Assembly: GCF_014161445.1 (NCBI RefSeq)
Contig: NZ_JABBXA010000009.1
Span: 62,001 to 126,000, forward strand
DNA: 64,000 nt
Source: Microbispora sp. H13382
Lineage (GTDB): Bacteria; Actinomycetota; Actinomycetes; Streptosporangiales; Streptosporangiaceae
Reading direction: 5' to 3'
Shown here piece after piece: positions 25,417-34,188 of this stretch. Both the position numbers and the translations under genes were made by a program. The notes under the pieces are model-generated. The model was not told where the DNA came from. It saw nothing but the letters and a program-made list of their open reading frames with translations, and searched no databases. Position 1 is the stretch's first letter. The number at the start of each line of letters is the position of its first letter.

Positions 25417-26237
25417 TCGTCGGACGCCGGGAGACGTGGATCGGAAAGCTGCTGCTCGTCCTGCTGATGGCGGTCACGCTCATGCCGTTCCTCAGCCTGT
25501 TCGTCACCGCCCTGCACCCGTCCGGCAGCTACCCCTCGGGCCTGGAGTGGCCGCGCGACCCGCAGTGGGGCAACTTCGTCAGGGCGTTCGAGGCCGCCCG
25601 GATGATCGAGCTGGTGAAGTCGAGCACGCTCATCGTGCTCGGCGTGGTTCCCGTGGCGCTGCTCCTCGGGACGCTGGCCGGTTTCGCCATCGGCCACCTG
25701 CGGATGGCGGGACGGAACGCGGTGTTCCTGCTGTTCGTGCTCGGGCTGACGCTGCCATTCGAGGGCATCATCACGCCGCTGTACTACCAGGTGCGCGACA
25801 TGGGACTGCTGAACACCAGGTGGGCCATCATCCTGCCGCTCATCGGGTTGTACATGCCGTTCGCGGTCTTCTGGATGCGGGCGCACTTCGTCAACATGCC
25901 CGACGCGCTGTCGGAGAGCGCGCGGATGGACGGCGCGAACGTGTGGCAGCTCTTCTGGCGCATCCACGTCCCGCTGGCCATGCCGGCGCTGTCGTCCCTG
26001 GCCATCCTGCTGTTCCTGTGGACCTGGAACCAGTTCCTCCTGGCGATCGTCCTCGTCGACGACCCGCTGAAACGGACGATGTCCGGCGCCCTGGGCGCCT
26101 TCCAGGGCCAGTGGGGAACCGACATGCCGCTGCTGTGCGCGGGGTCGCTGCTGATCCTGACCCCCACGCTCGTGATCTTCCTCATCTTCCAGCGCCGCTT
26201 CGTCACGGCTCTGCTGCAGGGTTCCCTGAAGGGGTGA
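25413..26237 (+). CDS. Sugar ABC transporter permease (MalG-like)
   Basis: 274 aa with six TM segments. The EAA loop is SESARMDGANVWQLFWRIHV and the ending QRRFVTALLQGSLKG is typical of MalG-type permeases. It is the partner of the permease at 24448 and is followed by a GTGA overlap with the kinase gene. Confidence 0.93.
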   Translation: MIVGRRETWIGKLLLVLLMAVTLMPFLSLFVTALHPSGSYPSGLEWPRDPQWGNFVRAFEAARMIELVKSSTLIVLGVVPVALLLGTLAGFAIGHLRMAGRNAVFLLFVLGLTLPFEGIITPLYYQVRDMGLLNTRWAIILPLIGLYMPFAVFWMRAHFVNMPDALSESARMDGANVWQLFWRIHVPLAMPALSSLAILLFLWTWNQFLLAIVLVDDPLKRTMSGALGAFQGQWGTDMPLLCAGSLLILTPTLVIFLIFQRRFVTALLQGSLKG

Positions 26238-27175
26238 CGCACGTGGACGGAGCCGCCCCGTTCTACGGGGGAATAGAGGCGGGCGGGACGAAGTGGGTGT
26301 GCGCGGTCGCCGACGTCGAGGGAGGCCTTCTCGCGACCGAAGTGATCCCCACGACCACGCCGGAGACGACGATCCGCGCGGCGGTGCGGTTCTTCGAAGG
26401 CCATCGGCCGCTCGCCGCGCTCGGCGTCGGCACCTTCGGCCCGGTGGACGTGCGGCCGGGCTCGCCGACGTACGGCCGCATCCTGGCCACGCCCAAGCCG
26501 GGCTGGGCGAACGCCGACGTCGTCTCCCCTTTCCGCGCCGCGCTGGGCGTACCCGTCCGTCTGGACACGGACGTCAACGCCGCGGCGCTGGGGGAATGGC
26601 GGCGGGGAGCGGGCATGGGGCTCGGCACGTTCGCGTACATGACCGTGGGCACCGGCGTCGGCGTGGGAGCGGTGGTGAACGACGGGCTCGTGCACGGCCT
26701 CCTGCACGGACTTCTGCACCCTGAGTTCGGCCACATCCGCATCCCCCGCGACCCGGTCAGGGACCCGTTCACGGGGAGCTGTCCCTTCCACGGCGACTGC
26801 CTCGAAGGGCTCGCGTCGGGTGAGGCGATGCGCCGGCGATGGGGGCGTCCCGCCGAGCACCTGGACGACCCCTCGGCCTGGGAACTCGAGGCCGAGTACG
26901 TCGCCCTCGCCGTCGTGAACCTGACCTACACGCTGTCGCCCGAGCGGATCGTCGTGGGCGGGGGCGTCGCCAAGCACCCCGCGCTGCTTCCGGCCGTCCG
27001 GGCGCGGCTGCTCACCCTCGCGGCGGGCTACCCGGGGGCGCCGGTGCCCGTCGGCCAGGCGGCCATGGACGAGTACGTCGTCGGCCCCTCCCTCGGCGAC
27101 CGCTCGGGAGTGGCCGGAGCCGTGGAACTCGCGCGCGCGGCGGGGCCCGCGCCGAGTTCACCCCGTTTCCGATGA
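26234..27175 (+). CDS. ROK family fructokinase
   Basis: 313 aa from GTG 26234, overlapping the permease stop (a GTG at 26243 is also possible). The ATP loop is GGIEAGGTKWVCAV. The catalytic Asp is in LDTDVNAAALGEW, with TVGTGVGVG following. The metal-binding block HPEFGHIRIPRD...CPFHGDCLEG is characteristic of ROK fructokinases of the ScrK/GmuE type. It phosphorylates cytoplasmic fructose released by the GH68 enzyme, feeding glycolysis. Confidence 0.88.
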   Translation: MTHVDGAAPFYGGIEAGGTKWVCAVADVEGGLLATEVIPTTTPETTIRAAVRFFEGHRPLAALGVGTFGPVDVRPGSPTYGRILATPKPGWANADVVSPFRAALGVPVRLDTDVNAAALGEWRRGAGMGLGTFAYMTVGTGVGVGAVVNDGLVHGLLHGLLHPEFGHIRIPRDPVRDPFTGSCPFHGDCLEGLASGEAMRRRWGRPAEHLDDPSAWELEAEYVALAVVNLTYTLSPERIVVGGGVAKHPALLPAVRARLLTLAAGYPGAPVPVGQAAMDEYVVGPSLGDRSGVAGAVELARAAGPAPSSPRFR

Positions 27176-27231
27176 CGCTTTCTGTGACGCGCCGGGAAAC
27201 GCCCCGCGCGATCGAGTTGGAGGTTCTTCGA

Positions 27232-27336
27232 ATGGCTCCATGGGGGCGGCGAGGCGGCACGCCCGGACCGGAGACCCGGTCCGGCGCGTACGAGGCCCTC
27301 GCCGGCGGACGGCGACGTGACGGGGGGACCGCGTGA
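27232..27336 (+). CDS. Possible 34-codon ORF inside the sugar operon
   Basis: ATG 27232 is preceded by TTGGAGG at good spacing, and its TGA overlaps the GH68 start codon as GTGA. The product would be basic and Gly/Arg-rich (MAPWGRRGGTPGPETRS). It may be a coupling peptide that delivers ribosomes to the GH68 start, or the remnant of a deleted gene. I recognise no domain. Confidence 0.4.
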   Translation: MAPWGRRGGTPGPETRSGAYEALAGGRRRDGGTA

Positions 27337-28493
27337 ACGGCGAGCCCGCGCGCTGGACGCGGCGGCACCTCGCCGCACCGGCCGGAGGTGCGGCGACGAC
27401 GGCACCGGTGATCGGCCTTCCTGCGCCGCCGCGTGTGCTGCCTCACGACGACATCTGGGATCTGTGGCCGATCCAGGAGGAGGACGGCTCGACGTCCGTG
27501 GTGCGGGGCCGCGAGCTGTGGATCGCCCTTTCCGCGCCCGCCCTCGGCCACCCCGAGGAGCGTCACGACCGCGCCCGCCTCCGGCTGCTCGCCAGGGATG
27601 CCGACGGCTGGACGGACCTCGGCCACGCCTTCGCCGACGGAGCCTCGCCGGGCAGCCGCGAATGGTCGGGATCGGCGGTCCGCAGACCGGACGGCACGGT
27701 GTCGGTGTTCTACACGGCGGCGGGCCGGCGGGGGGAGGCCCGCCCGACGTTCGCCCAGACGGTCGTCGAGGCCCGCGCCCGGCTGGTGACCGATGACGGC
27801 CGGATCCAGCTGGACCAGGCCGCCGAGCACCGGGAGGTGCTCCGCTCGGACGGCGTGACGTACCTGCCGGCCGACGAGGTCGAGGGAGGGCCCGGGCGGA
27901 TCAAGGCATTCCGCGATCCCGGCTGGTTCCGCGACCCCGCCGACGGGCGTGAGTACCTGCTCGTCGCCGCGTCCGTCGCGGCGTCCGCCGACGCGGACCA
28001 CGCCTTCATGGGCGCGGTGGCCCTCGCCGCCGCGACACCGGGCGGCTGGTCGCTGCGGCCGCCCCTCCTCGTGGCCGACGGAGTCAACCACGAGATCGAA
28101 CGGCCGCACATCGTGGTGCACCGGTCGTCGTACTACCTCTTCTTCTGCACGCATCGTCACTCGTTCCACCCGCCGGGAAGCGCGCCCTCAGGGCTCTACG
28201 GCTTCGTCGCCCCCGGCCTCACCGGGCCGTACACGCCGCTCAACGGCTCGGGGCTCGTGCTGCGCAACCCGGTGGAGGAGCCCGACCAGGCGTACGCCTG
28301 GCTGGTCCTGCCCGACCTGAAGGTCGTGAGCTTCCTCAACTACCGCTCCACCGGAGGGCCGGATCCGTGGACGGCCGAGCCCGCCGAGGCGAGGGCCGCC
28401 TTCGGCGGGACGATCGCGCCCGTTCTCGAACTCACCCTGCACGAGGACGCCACCTCTGTGGTCGTTCCCGTGTCCACGGGAGCAGGGCGTTGA
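27333..28493 (+). CDS. GH68 family beta-fructosidase/levansucrase-like enzyme, no signal peptide
   Basis: 386 aa. GH68 motifs are in order: WTR start block (residues 8-10), WDLWP with nucleophile Asp43, EWSGSA (110-115), RDP (194-196, transition-state stabiliser) and EIER (254-257, acid/base Glu256). GH68 enzymes transfer or hydrolyse fructosyl units from sucrose. Most are secreted, but this one begins directly with the catalytic domain and shows no signal peptide, matching an intracellular role after ABC import. At 386 aa it is shorter than secreted levansucrases (about 420-470). Confidence 0.88.
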   Translation: MNGEPARWTRRHLAAPAGGAATTAPVIGLPAPPRVLPHDDIWDLWPIQEEDGSTSVVRGRELWIALSAPALGHPEERHDRARLRLLARDADGWTDLGHAFADGASPGSREWSGSAVRRPDGTVSVFYTAAGRRGEARPTFAQTVVEARARLVTDDGRIQLDQAAEHREVLRSDGVTYLPADEVEGGPGRIKAFRDPGWFRDPADGREYLLVAASVAASADADHAFMGAVALAAATPGGWSLRPPLLVADGVNHEIERPHIVVHRSSYYLFFCTHRHSFHPPGSAPSGLYGFVAPGLTGPYTPLNGSGLVLRNPVEEPDQAYAWLVLPDLKVVSFLNYRSTGGPDPWTAEPAEARAAFGGTIAPVLELTLHEDATSVVVPVSTGAGR

Positions 28494-29521
28494 GCACGTC
28501 GCGCGGCGCGGCGGCGGGAGTGCTCGCGGCGGCCGCCGTCGCGGCCGCCGCGGCGCGTCGTCACCACACACTCTCGGCCGTCGCGCCGGACCTGAGGACG
28601 CCGGCCCTGAGGACACCGGCGCTGTGGCTGCCGCGCCCGATTATCGGCAAGCTGAGCCTGGCCCTCGCCCGGCGGCTCTCGCGCCACACGACGCAGCCGG
28701 TCACGGGGGTGGCGGTCACGCGGCACGACGTCCCCGGCGGACGGGACGCCTACGTGTACGAGTCGCCGGGCCGCCGGCGCCCCGGCGGGGCGCTGCTGTG
28801 GATCCACGGGGGCGGCACGATCGTCGGCCACCCCGAGAGCGACCACGAACTGTGCAGCCGCATCGCCCGTGACCTGCGGATCATGGTGGTGAGCGCACGA
28901 TACCGGCTCGCCCCGGAGCACCCTTTCCCCGCAGGGTTCGACGACTGCTTCGCCACGTTGCGCTGGCTGCACGACGCCGCACCCGCGCTCGGTGTGGACG
29001 GCGCGCGCGTCGCCGTGGGAGGAGCGAGCGCCGGCGGCGGACTGGCGGCCTCGGTCGTGCAGAAGGCGCACGATCAGGGGCTTCCGGTGGCGTTCCAGAT
29101 GCTCCTGTATCCCATGTTGGACGACCGAACGGCCCTGGTGCGCGACCATCGTGGACGCGGCAGGATCGGGTGGACGCCGCGCTCCAACACGTACGCCTGG
29201 ACCTGCTATCTCGGCTGCGGGCCGCGCGTCGCCGAACCCCGCCCCTACGCCGCGGCGGGCCGCCGGGAGGATCTGCGTGGCCTGCCGCCCGCGTGGATCG
29301 GCGTCGGCGACCTCGACCTGTTCCACCCGGAGAACCTGCGCTACGCCGAACGGCTCAGGGCGGCCGGCGTACCGGTCGACCTCGCCGTCGAGCCCGGCAT
29401 GTACCACGGCGCCGACTTCGACCACCACACGACCGTGCCGTCGATGCGCGCGTTCCGCCAGGGCATGCTCGACGCTCTGGCCCGCTGCCCCGCCGGCCTG
29501 ACGACCCCCGGCGGAGAGTAG
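28490..29521 (+). CDS. Alpha/beta hydrolase, hormone-sensitive-lipase family
   Basis: 343 aa from TTG 28490, overlapping the GH68 stop (TTGA). The oxyanion motif is LLWIHGGGTIVGHP and the nucleophile elbow GGASAGGG; the acid and His are likely in GVGDLDLFHPEN and MYHGADFD. The first 25 residues are Ala-rich and hydrophobic, so a membrane anchor is possible. It is the last gene of the sugar operon. It may deacylate esterified sugars or simply be a passenger. The stop is followed by a terminator at 29534. Confidence 0.85.
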   Translation: MSTSRGAAAGVLAAAAVAAAAARRHHTLSAVAPDLRTPALRTPALWLPRPIIGKLSLALARRLSRHTTQPVTGVAVTRHDVPGGRDAYVYESPGRRRPGGALLWIHGGGTIVGHPESDHELCSRIARDLRIMVVSARYRLAPEHPFPAGFDDCFATLRWLHDAAPALGVDGARVAVGGASAGGGLAASVVQKAHDQGLPVAFQMLLYPMLDDRTALVRDHRGRGRIGWTPRSNTYAWTCYLGCGPRVAEPRPYAAAGRREDLRGLPPAWIGVGDLDLFHPENLRYAERLRAAGVPVDLAVEPGMYHGADFDHHTTVPSMRAFRQGMLDALARCPAGLTTPGGE

Positions 29522-29533
29522 GCGGATCGTGAG

Positions 29534-29565
29534 ACCTCCAGGCGGCGGTCGCGCTGCCCGGAGGT
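29534..29565. terminator. Terminator of the sugar operon
   Basis: ACCTCC-a-GGC-GC stem with GC-GCC-c-GGAGGT, 10 nt after the hydrolase stop. It shares the GTGAGACCTCC opening with hairpins at 14899 and 37033. Confidence 0.65.
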
Positions 29566-29590
29566 CGCGTGTAGGAGCTGAGCCGACGGC

Positions 29591-29624
29591 CCGGGGGTGG
29601 CGTCCGGTCGGGCGCCACCCCCGG
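29591..29624. terminator. Terminator of the secreted esterase gene
   Basis: CCGGGGGTGGCG and CGCCACCCCCGG form a perfect 12-bp stem around a 10-nt loop, 14 nt downstream of the minus-strand esterase stop. With the hairpin at 29534 it insulates two convergent genes. Confidence 0.7.
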
Positions 29625-29637
29625 TGATTCTCGTCGA

Positions 29638-31002
29638 TCAGGCGATGGTGCAGGGGTTTCCGTTGAGGGCGAACGCGGTGGGCTTGCCCGCGTTACCGGT
29701 GTGGGTGGCCTGGAAGCCGATCTCGGTGGAGCCTCCGGGCGCCAGCGAGCCGTTGTAGCTGACGTTCTTCGCCGTGACCTGTCCGCTGGCGGGCGAGTAG
29801 GTGGCGTTCCATCCGTTGGTGATGGTCTGCCCGCTCGGGAGGGTGAAGGTCAGAGACCAGCCGTTGAGGGCGGAGGACCCGGTGTTGGTGATGGCGATCT
29901 GCTCGGTCAGGCCGTTGTTCCACGCGTTGACGGTGGCGCTGACGCGACAGGCGCCCGATCCGCCGCTGGGCGACGGCGACGGGGAAGGCGACGCGGAAGG
30001 CGACGCGGAAGGCGACGACGACGGGGACGACGACGGAGACGCGGAAGGCGAAGGTGAGGGAGAAGGAGACGAATCGGACTGGAACTGGGTGAAGAACTTC
30101 CACACCTCTCCCGATGTCCAGGTCCTGGCACCGCTGGTGGAGGTGGATCCGTCGTTCGGAGAGGGGGTGTGGTCTCCGTCGAACGCCGCCCACACGACCG
30201 GGTAGCCGGCCCGGCACCCCGAGTAGGCGGTGATGATGTGCGTCAGGCTGCCCTGCGCGGGCTCCCGGGGGGTCGTGGGGGTGCAGCCGTTGTTCGTGAC
30301 GAACCTGTCACGTAGCGACCGTCCCTGGGAGATGTTGAGCACCGAGTCATGGGTGCCGTGAATGCCCATGTACGCGACCGGCTGAGTGCCGCCGTTGCAC
30401 CCGCTGAGTTGCGCGCCGGAGTAGACCGCGACCGCACGGAAGATCGTCGGACGGGCACACGCGACCGCGAAGCTCATCGCACCGCCGTAGCTCCACCCCA
30501 TGGCGAAGCGCTGCGTCGTGTCGACACACAGGTTGCTCTCGACGAGCCTCAGCACGTCGTCGGTGAAGGTCAGGTCTTCACCGTTGGAGTTGCCCCAGCC
30601 GTTGTTGATGCCCTGGGGTGCGATGAAGATCGTGCTGTTGTTCGACAGTTGCTTGAGCCCGTAGTAGGCCCAAACAGATCCGTCCGATCCGCCCGTGTCG
30701 ACGATCTGGGCGGTGCCGTTCAACCAGTGGTACGCGAAGATCAACCGGTAGGGGCGGTTGTTGTCGTAGTTGTCGGGAATCCTCAGGATCCAGCTGCGGC
30801 TCTTGCCGCTGGTCGTGATCGTCTGTGAGCCGCTTCTCAACGTCGGGGTCTTGCCGCAGCCGGCGGTCGCCGCCGCGACGGCGACGGCCGAGGACGGCGT
30901 GGTCGCGCCGAGACTGTCGCTCAGTGCCATGCGTCCCGTAGCCAGGACGAGAAGCGCGGCGGCCGCGACAGAGGCGAAGATGGATCTCTGTCTCAACTTC
31001 AC
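29638..31002 (-). CDS. Secreted PHB-depolymerase-type esterase with CBM2
   Basis: 454 aa: an N-terminal signal region, a CE1/PHB-depolymerase-like esterase domain (about 50-310), a Pro/Ser linker of (PS)n and (AS) units (about 313-347), and a C-terminal CBM2 cellulose-binding module (352-454; NAWNNGLTEQIAITNTGSSA; GWSLTFTLPSGQTITNGWNA). Nucleophile Ser171 lies in GWSYGG; His is likely in AFDGDHTPSPND. The CBM2 points to a feruloyl or acetyl esterase acting on plant cell wall rather than PHB. Operator-like sites are found far upstream (31406, 31603). Confidence 0.88.
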   Translation of the reverse strand: MKLRQRSIFASVAAAALLVLATGRMALSDSLGATTPSSAVAVAAATAGCGKTPTLRSGSQTITTSGKSRSWILRIPDNYDNNRPYRLIFAYHWLNGTAQIVDTGGSDGSVWAYYGLKQLSNNSTIFIAPQGINNGWGNSNGEDLTFTDDVLRLVESNLCVDTTQRFAMGWSYGGAMSFAVACARPTIFRAVAVYSGAQLSGCNGGTQPVAYMGIHGTHDSVLNISQGRSLRDRFVTNNGCTPTTPREPAQGSLTHIITAYSGCRAGYPVVWAAFDGDHTPSPNDGSTSTSGARTWTSGEVWKFFTQFQSDSSPSPSPSPSASPSSSPSSSPSASPSASPSPSPSPSGGSGACRVSATVNAWNNGLTEQIAITNTGSSALNGWSLTFTLPSGQTITNGWNATYSPASGQVTAKNVSYNGSLAPGGSTEIGFQATHTGNAGKPTAFALNGNPCTIA

Positions 31003-31405
31003 ACAACTCCCTTTGTCGTTCGAAAATCGACATGCGTCGGTAGGGAAGTCACTTGTTTTCCTTCACCAGGCGGAGCGTCCGCGGCCGGCGTGTGCATGCC
31101 GGCCGAGCGGCCTCCCCGGACGGATTCGAACGCTAAGTGAGCCCACCGTCAGTCGATCCGGAGCTGCGCGGCGACCGACCATCGTCGGCCTGCGCGTGCT
31201 CGCCCCTTTCCTGCTGCAGAAGAGCAGGGCGAGGTCAGATGCCCGTTAGCGTCGGCATGGCGCCTGCCGTGTTCTCTTCTCGGCGGTTCTGATGGAGGAC
31301 GGGCGGAATCTCGGGACGCGACCTCTCATCTGGCGGATACCAGATGAATGCGCCTGCCGGGTGTCGCCGGTCCTGTCAGTTCCGTCTGCCGTGGAGACGA
31401 CAAAT

Positions 31406-31419
31406 TGTTATCGCTAACA
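31406..31419. promoter_or_regulatory. LacI-type operator, TGTTA-N4-TAACA
   Basis: TGTTATCGCTAACA, near-palindromic with a central CG. It is the same class as sites at 35047 and 35252. A LacI-family regulator encoded elsewhere is inferred. Confidence 0.55.
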
Positions 31420-31600
31420 GTGACGGGGGCGGCCACGTGCTCCTCTCTGCCGGTCGACTGGAGGTGGTGGTGGTGGGGAGCAAATATGAAGTCAGGAGTC
31501 GTGTCAATGACTTCGCCCGCTCCCCGAGAGTCCCTTGCCTGTGACCGTTCATTCCTTCGGTTTTGACCAGGGAGGAAACCGCGCCTGCCGTCGACCTCGA

Positions 31601-31615
31601 GATGAAATTTTCATC
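31601..31615. promoter_or_regulatory. GAAA-N-TTTC palindrome
   Basis: GATGAAA-T-TTTCATC, a perfect 7-bp inverted repeat with a 1-bp centre. The core TGAAANTTTCA is repeated at 34856. GAAA-N-TTTC sites are known for hemicellulose regulators in actinomycetes. Confidence 0.5.
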
Positions 31616-31730
31616 GTCGACGGATTCACGCCTCCGGCGACGACGCCGCCCGTTTCGCGCCCACGCGCACGACTGGTACCACTGCTCGCGGCTGTCGGGC
31701 GTTGTACGCCTTCCGCGCCGGAATGGCGGG

Positions 31731-32363
31731 TCAGGGTTCCGCGTGCCGGTCGAGTCCGAGCGTGGCGATGAGGTCTTCGTGCAGCTCGAACCAGACACGA
31801 TGGCAGGAGTCCACGTCGGTGCGGTCGACCCAGGCGGCCTCGCCGGCCCGGGCGCGCGCCAGGGCTGTGGCGAATCGCGTGTCATATCCGCGGAAGCGTC
31901 TGAGGACGCGGCCAAGCCGGTCTGCCAGTGGCGTGAGTGCCCGGTCGACACAGGCGAGCTCGTGGAGGACTCCGGCGTCCCAGGCGGGATCGGAGTGGTC
32001 GTTGACGGCGAGCCGATCGCCGGCGGTGGGCCGCAGTTGCCAGTCGGTGCAGGCCTGGAGCAGGAGGGCGTTCAGCGGGAGGAACCCGCGGTAGACGTCT
32101 CGGACCTCGCCGGCGCCGCCGACGCGGGTGAGCTCGGCCGCGAGTCGGCGCTCGTTCTCGGCCCGGCCCGGTTCGGTCAGCGACCAGCCTCCGGTGCCGG
32201 CGAAGGCGGTGTGCTCGACCCAGCCGAGGGCCTCGGCGTCGAGCAGCAGCTCTTCCGTCTCGGCCGGGTCGAGCCCGTACCGACGAGCGATCACCGGGGT
32301 GTCCGCGAACCCGGTGATGCGCACGGCGTGCAGGACCAGGAGGCCGGGCGAGGAGTCACACAT
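31731..32363 (-). CDS. Winged-helix-like regulatory protein, probable
   Basis: 210 aa from ATG 32363, which overlaps the previous gene's stop by 1 nt (TGATG). The N-terminus has a winged-helix flavour (LVLHAVRITGFADTPVIARR; LDAEALGWVEHTAFAGTGGW with a Trp-containing wing). The C-terminal part is helical with a His/Asp/Trp-rich ending (DRTDVDSCHRVWFELHEDLI). It is co-transcribed with the HTH protein at 32363 and divergent from the PEP-utilising protein. Family not certain. Confidence 0.65.
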   Translation of the reverse strand: MCDSSPGLLVLHAVRITGFADTPVIARRYGLDPAETEELLLDAEALGWVEHTAFAGTGGWSLTEPGRAENERRLAAELTRVGGAGEVRDVYRGFLPLNALLLQACTDWQLRPTAGDRLAVNDHSDPAWDAGVLHELACVDRALTPLADRLGRVLRRFRGYDTRFATALARARAGEAAWVDRTDVDSCHRVWFELHEDLIATLGLDRHAEP

Positions 32364-32758
32364 CACGAGTCGGCGTCCTGTCGTGCGGTCAGGCGGGTGT
32401 AGTGCTGCTGGCACGCCTGCGGGGAGTTGAACCCCATCGCGTGCGCCATCTGCGCCCAGGTCAGGCCTGCGCTCCGGGCGATGAACAGCAGGGCGGACTC
32501 GAGTCCTTCGACCTCGGCTCGCGCGGCGGGCAGGAGGGCGAGCGCGCTCAGGATGTCGTCCGGGCCGAGATCGGCGTTGCGCCAGACGGCGAACTGCACG
32601 AGGTCGACCGCCGACGGCGGGACGGGCGGAGGTCGCCACGGACGGGCGTCGAGCGCGTCCGCGCCCAGGTCCAGAAGACGGTCACGCGCGTCCTGCTCAC
32701 GCCGGGCCCGGACGTGGTCGGCGTGCATGCCGCGACCGATGTCGTCCTTGCGTTCCAT
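32363..32758 (-). CDS. HTH DNA-binding protein linked to PEP-utilising enzyme
   Basis: 131 aa from ATG 32758. The C-terminal region ALLFIARSAGLTWAQMAHAM followed by FNSPQACQQHYTRL reads as a helix-turn-helix; the N-terminal half is charged. The palindrome CAACAA-a-TTGTTG lies just upstream (32778). It probably regulates both its own operon and the divergent phosphotransferase-like gene. Confidence 0.68.
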   Translation of the reverse strand: MERKDDIGRGMHADHVRARREQDARDRLLDLGADALDARPWRPPPVPPSAVDLVQFAVWRNADLGPDDILSALALLPAARAEVEGLESALLFIARSAGLTWAQMAHAMGFNSPQACQQHYTRLTARQDADS

Positions 32759-32777
32759 GTGCCCCAGAATGCACAAT

Positions 32778-32790
32778 CAACAAATTGTTG
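32778..32790. promoter_or_regulatory. Operator CAACAA-a-TTGTTG
   Basis: Perfect 6-bp inverted repeat with a 1-bp centre in the 58-bp gap between divergent genes at 32758 (-) and 32817 (+). Inferred binding site of the adjacent HTH protein. Confidence 0.6.
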
Positions 32791-32816
32791 TCAATCATCT
32801 GTTGAAGGGTGGAGCG

Positions 32817-34067
32817 GTGATCGTACCCCTCACGGAGGCTGTCGCCGATACCTGCGGGGGCAAGGCCGGCGCACTCGGCGCGTTGCACCGCGCCGGTCTG
32901 CCGGTTCCTGACGGCTTCGTCGTCCCGTTCGCCGCCTACCTCGCCGCTGTCCGCGACCTGGACCCCCGGCGGCTCGCCGGCGAGGCGGACGACGCCGATG
33001 CGACGCGGCGGGCGGTCGAGGCCCGCCCGGTCCACGCCGCCGTCATCGACGCGCTGGGACGCGCGCTCGGCGAACTCGGCGATCCGCCCGTGGCGGTGCG
33101 ATCATCGGCAGCGGGGGAAGACACCGGTCAGGCATCGGCGGCCGGTCAGCACGAGAGCTTCCTCGCCGTGCGCGGAGCCGGTGAGGTGGCCGTGGCCGTA
33201 CGTGCCTGCTGGGCGTCGCTGTTCTCCTCGCGTGCCATCGCCTACCGAGCTGTCTCCGGCCGCCACGACCGACCATCCGACGATCTTCTGATGGCCGTCA
33301 TCGTCCAACGCCATCTGGACGCCGAGGTGTCCGGAGTCATGTTCACACCCTCGGACCGGAACGACGCGACCCGGATCGAGGCGTCCTGGGGTCTCGGCCC
33401 CAGCGTCGTCGAGGGCAGGGTCACCCCTGACACCTACCGCGTCGCCGAGGACGGGTCGGTCACCCGCACCGTCGCGGACAAACAGAAGCGCCTCGACCGG
33501 CGCGGCGCGCGGCTCGTCATCCGCGACGTGCCCGCCGCCACCCGGAACCGGCCGGCGATCGACGACGCGACCGCCGTGCGGCTGGCCGAGTTGGGCGAAC
33601 GGGCTGCTGCCGTGTTCGGCGGACCGCAGGACATCGAATGGGCGATCGCCGGCGGCCGCACGTGGGTTCTGCAAGCACGGCCGGTCACCGCCACACCCCC
33701 ACCACCGACAGCGCCTTCCGGCGCCGCGGACATCCCGGCCGCCACGTTCAAAGCAACGCCGGGCAGCCACGGGACCGTGACCGGCACCGCGAGGATCGTC
33801 CGTGGTCCCGGCGACTTCGCGCGCGTGCGCCCGGGCGACATCCTCGTCTGCCCCTTCACCGACCCCGCGTGGACGCCGCTGCTGAGCATCGCCGCCGGCG
33901 TCGTCACCGAAACCGGAGGCGTGCTCTCCCACGCCGCGATCGTCGCCCGAGAGCACGCCATTCCCGCCGTCCTCGGTCTCGCGAACGCGACGAGCAGGCT
34001 CCGCGACGGCACCGTCATCACCATCGACGGCACCACCGGGACCGTCACGGCGACAAAGAGCGACTGA
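32817..34067 (+). CDS. Short PEP/pyruvate-binding phosphotransferase-like protein
   Basis: 416 aa from GTG 32817. Residues 1-310 form a PPDK-type ATP-grasp domain (CGGKAGALGALHRAGLPVPD; PPVAVRSSAAGEDTGQASAA; QDIEWAIAGGRTWVLQARPV). Residues about 330-416 form the swivelling phosphohistidine domain with catalytic His near 372 (TETGGVLSHAAIVAREH). Related rifampin phosphotransferases and PEP synthases carry a large middle or C-terminal substrate domain that is missing here. It could phosphorylate a small acceptor unaided or need a partner; the phosphatase-like protein at 34189 may be functionally linked. Confidence 0.82.
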   Translation: MIVPLTEAVADTCGGKAGALGALHRAGLPVPDGFVVPFAAYLAAVRDLDPRRLAGEADDADATRRAVEARPVHAAVIDALGRALGELGDPPVAVRSSAAGEDTGQASAAGQHESFLAVRGAGEVAVAVRACWASLFSSRAIAYRAVSGRHDRPSDDLLMAVIVQRHLDAEVSGVMFTPSDRNDATRIEASWGLGPSVVEGRVTPDTYRVAEDGSVTRTVADKQKRLDRRGARLVIRDVPAATRNRPAIDDATAVRLAELGERAAAVFGGPQDIEWAIAGGRTWVLQARPVTATPPPPTAPSGAADIPAATFKATPGSHGTVTGTARIVRGPGDFARVRPGDILVCPFTDPAWTPLLSIAAGVVTETGGVLSHAAIVAREHAIPAVLGLANATSRLRDGTVITIDGTTGTVTATKSD

Positions 34068-34188
34068 CCTCTGCGGCCCCGGGCCGGCTTGGTGTCACGG
34101 GTTCCGGCTCGGCATTCCGCCGCCCCACCCACACGTACCGATCGAAAGGAGGCGGGGAAGGGTCCACGCGGACTCCTCCCAGCTACGC

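Larger units (their letters stand above)
31003..31730. other. Long intergenic region upstream of the esterase, with operator-like palindromes
   Basis: No gene is supported. It holds CATCTGG-N6-CCAGATG (31327-31346), TGTTATCGCTAACA (31406-31419) and GATGAAATTTTCATC (31601-31615). The last two types recur upstream of the GH62 gene. The sequence is less GC-biased than the flanking genes. Confidence 0.6.

Noticed and set aside
29940..30070. Repetitive GACGG/GAAGG DNA as a possible CRISPR or satellite
   Set aside because: It encodes the Pro/Ser linker of the CBM2 esterase in frame; no spacer structure.
34145..34188. AAAGGAGG as ribosome-binding site of the histidine phosphatase
   Set aside because: It is 36 nt from the only in-frame ATG, with no closer start codon. 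A GGAGG/CCTCC fold might shorten the distance, but that is speculative.
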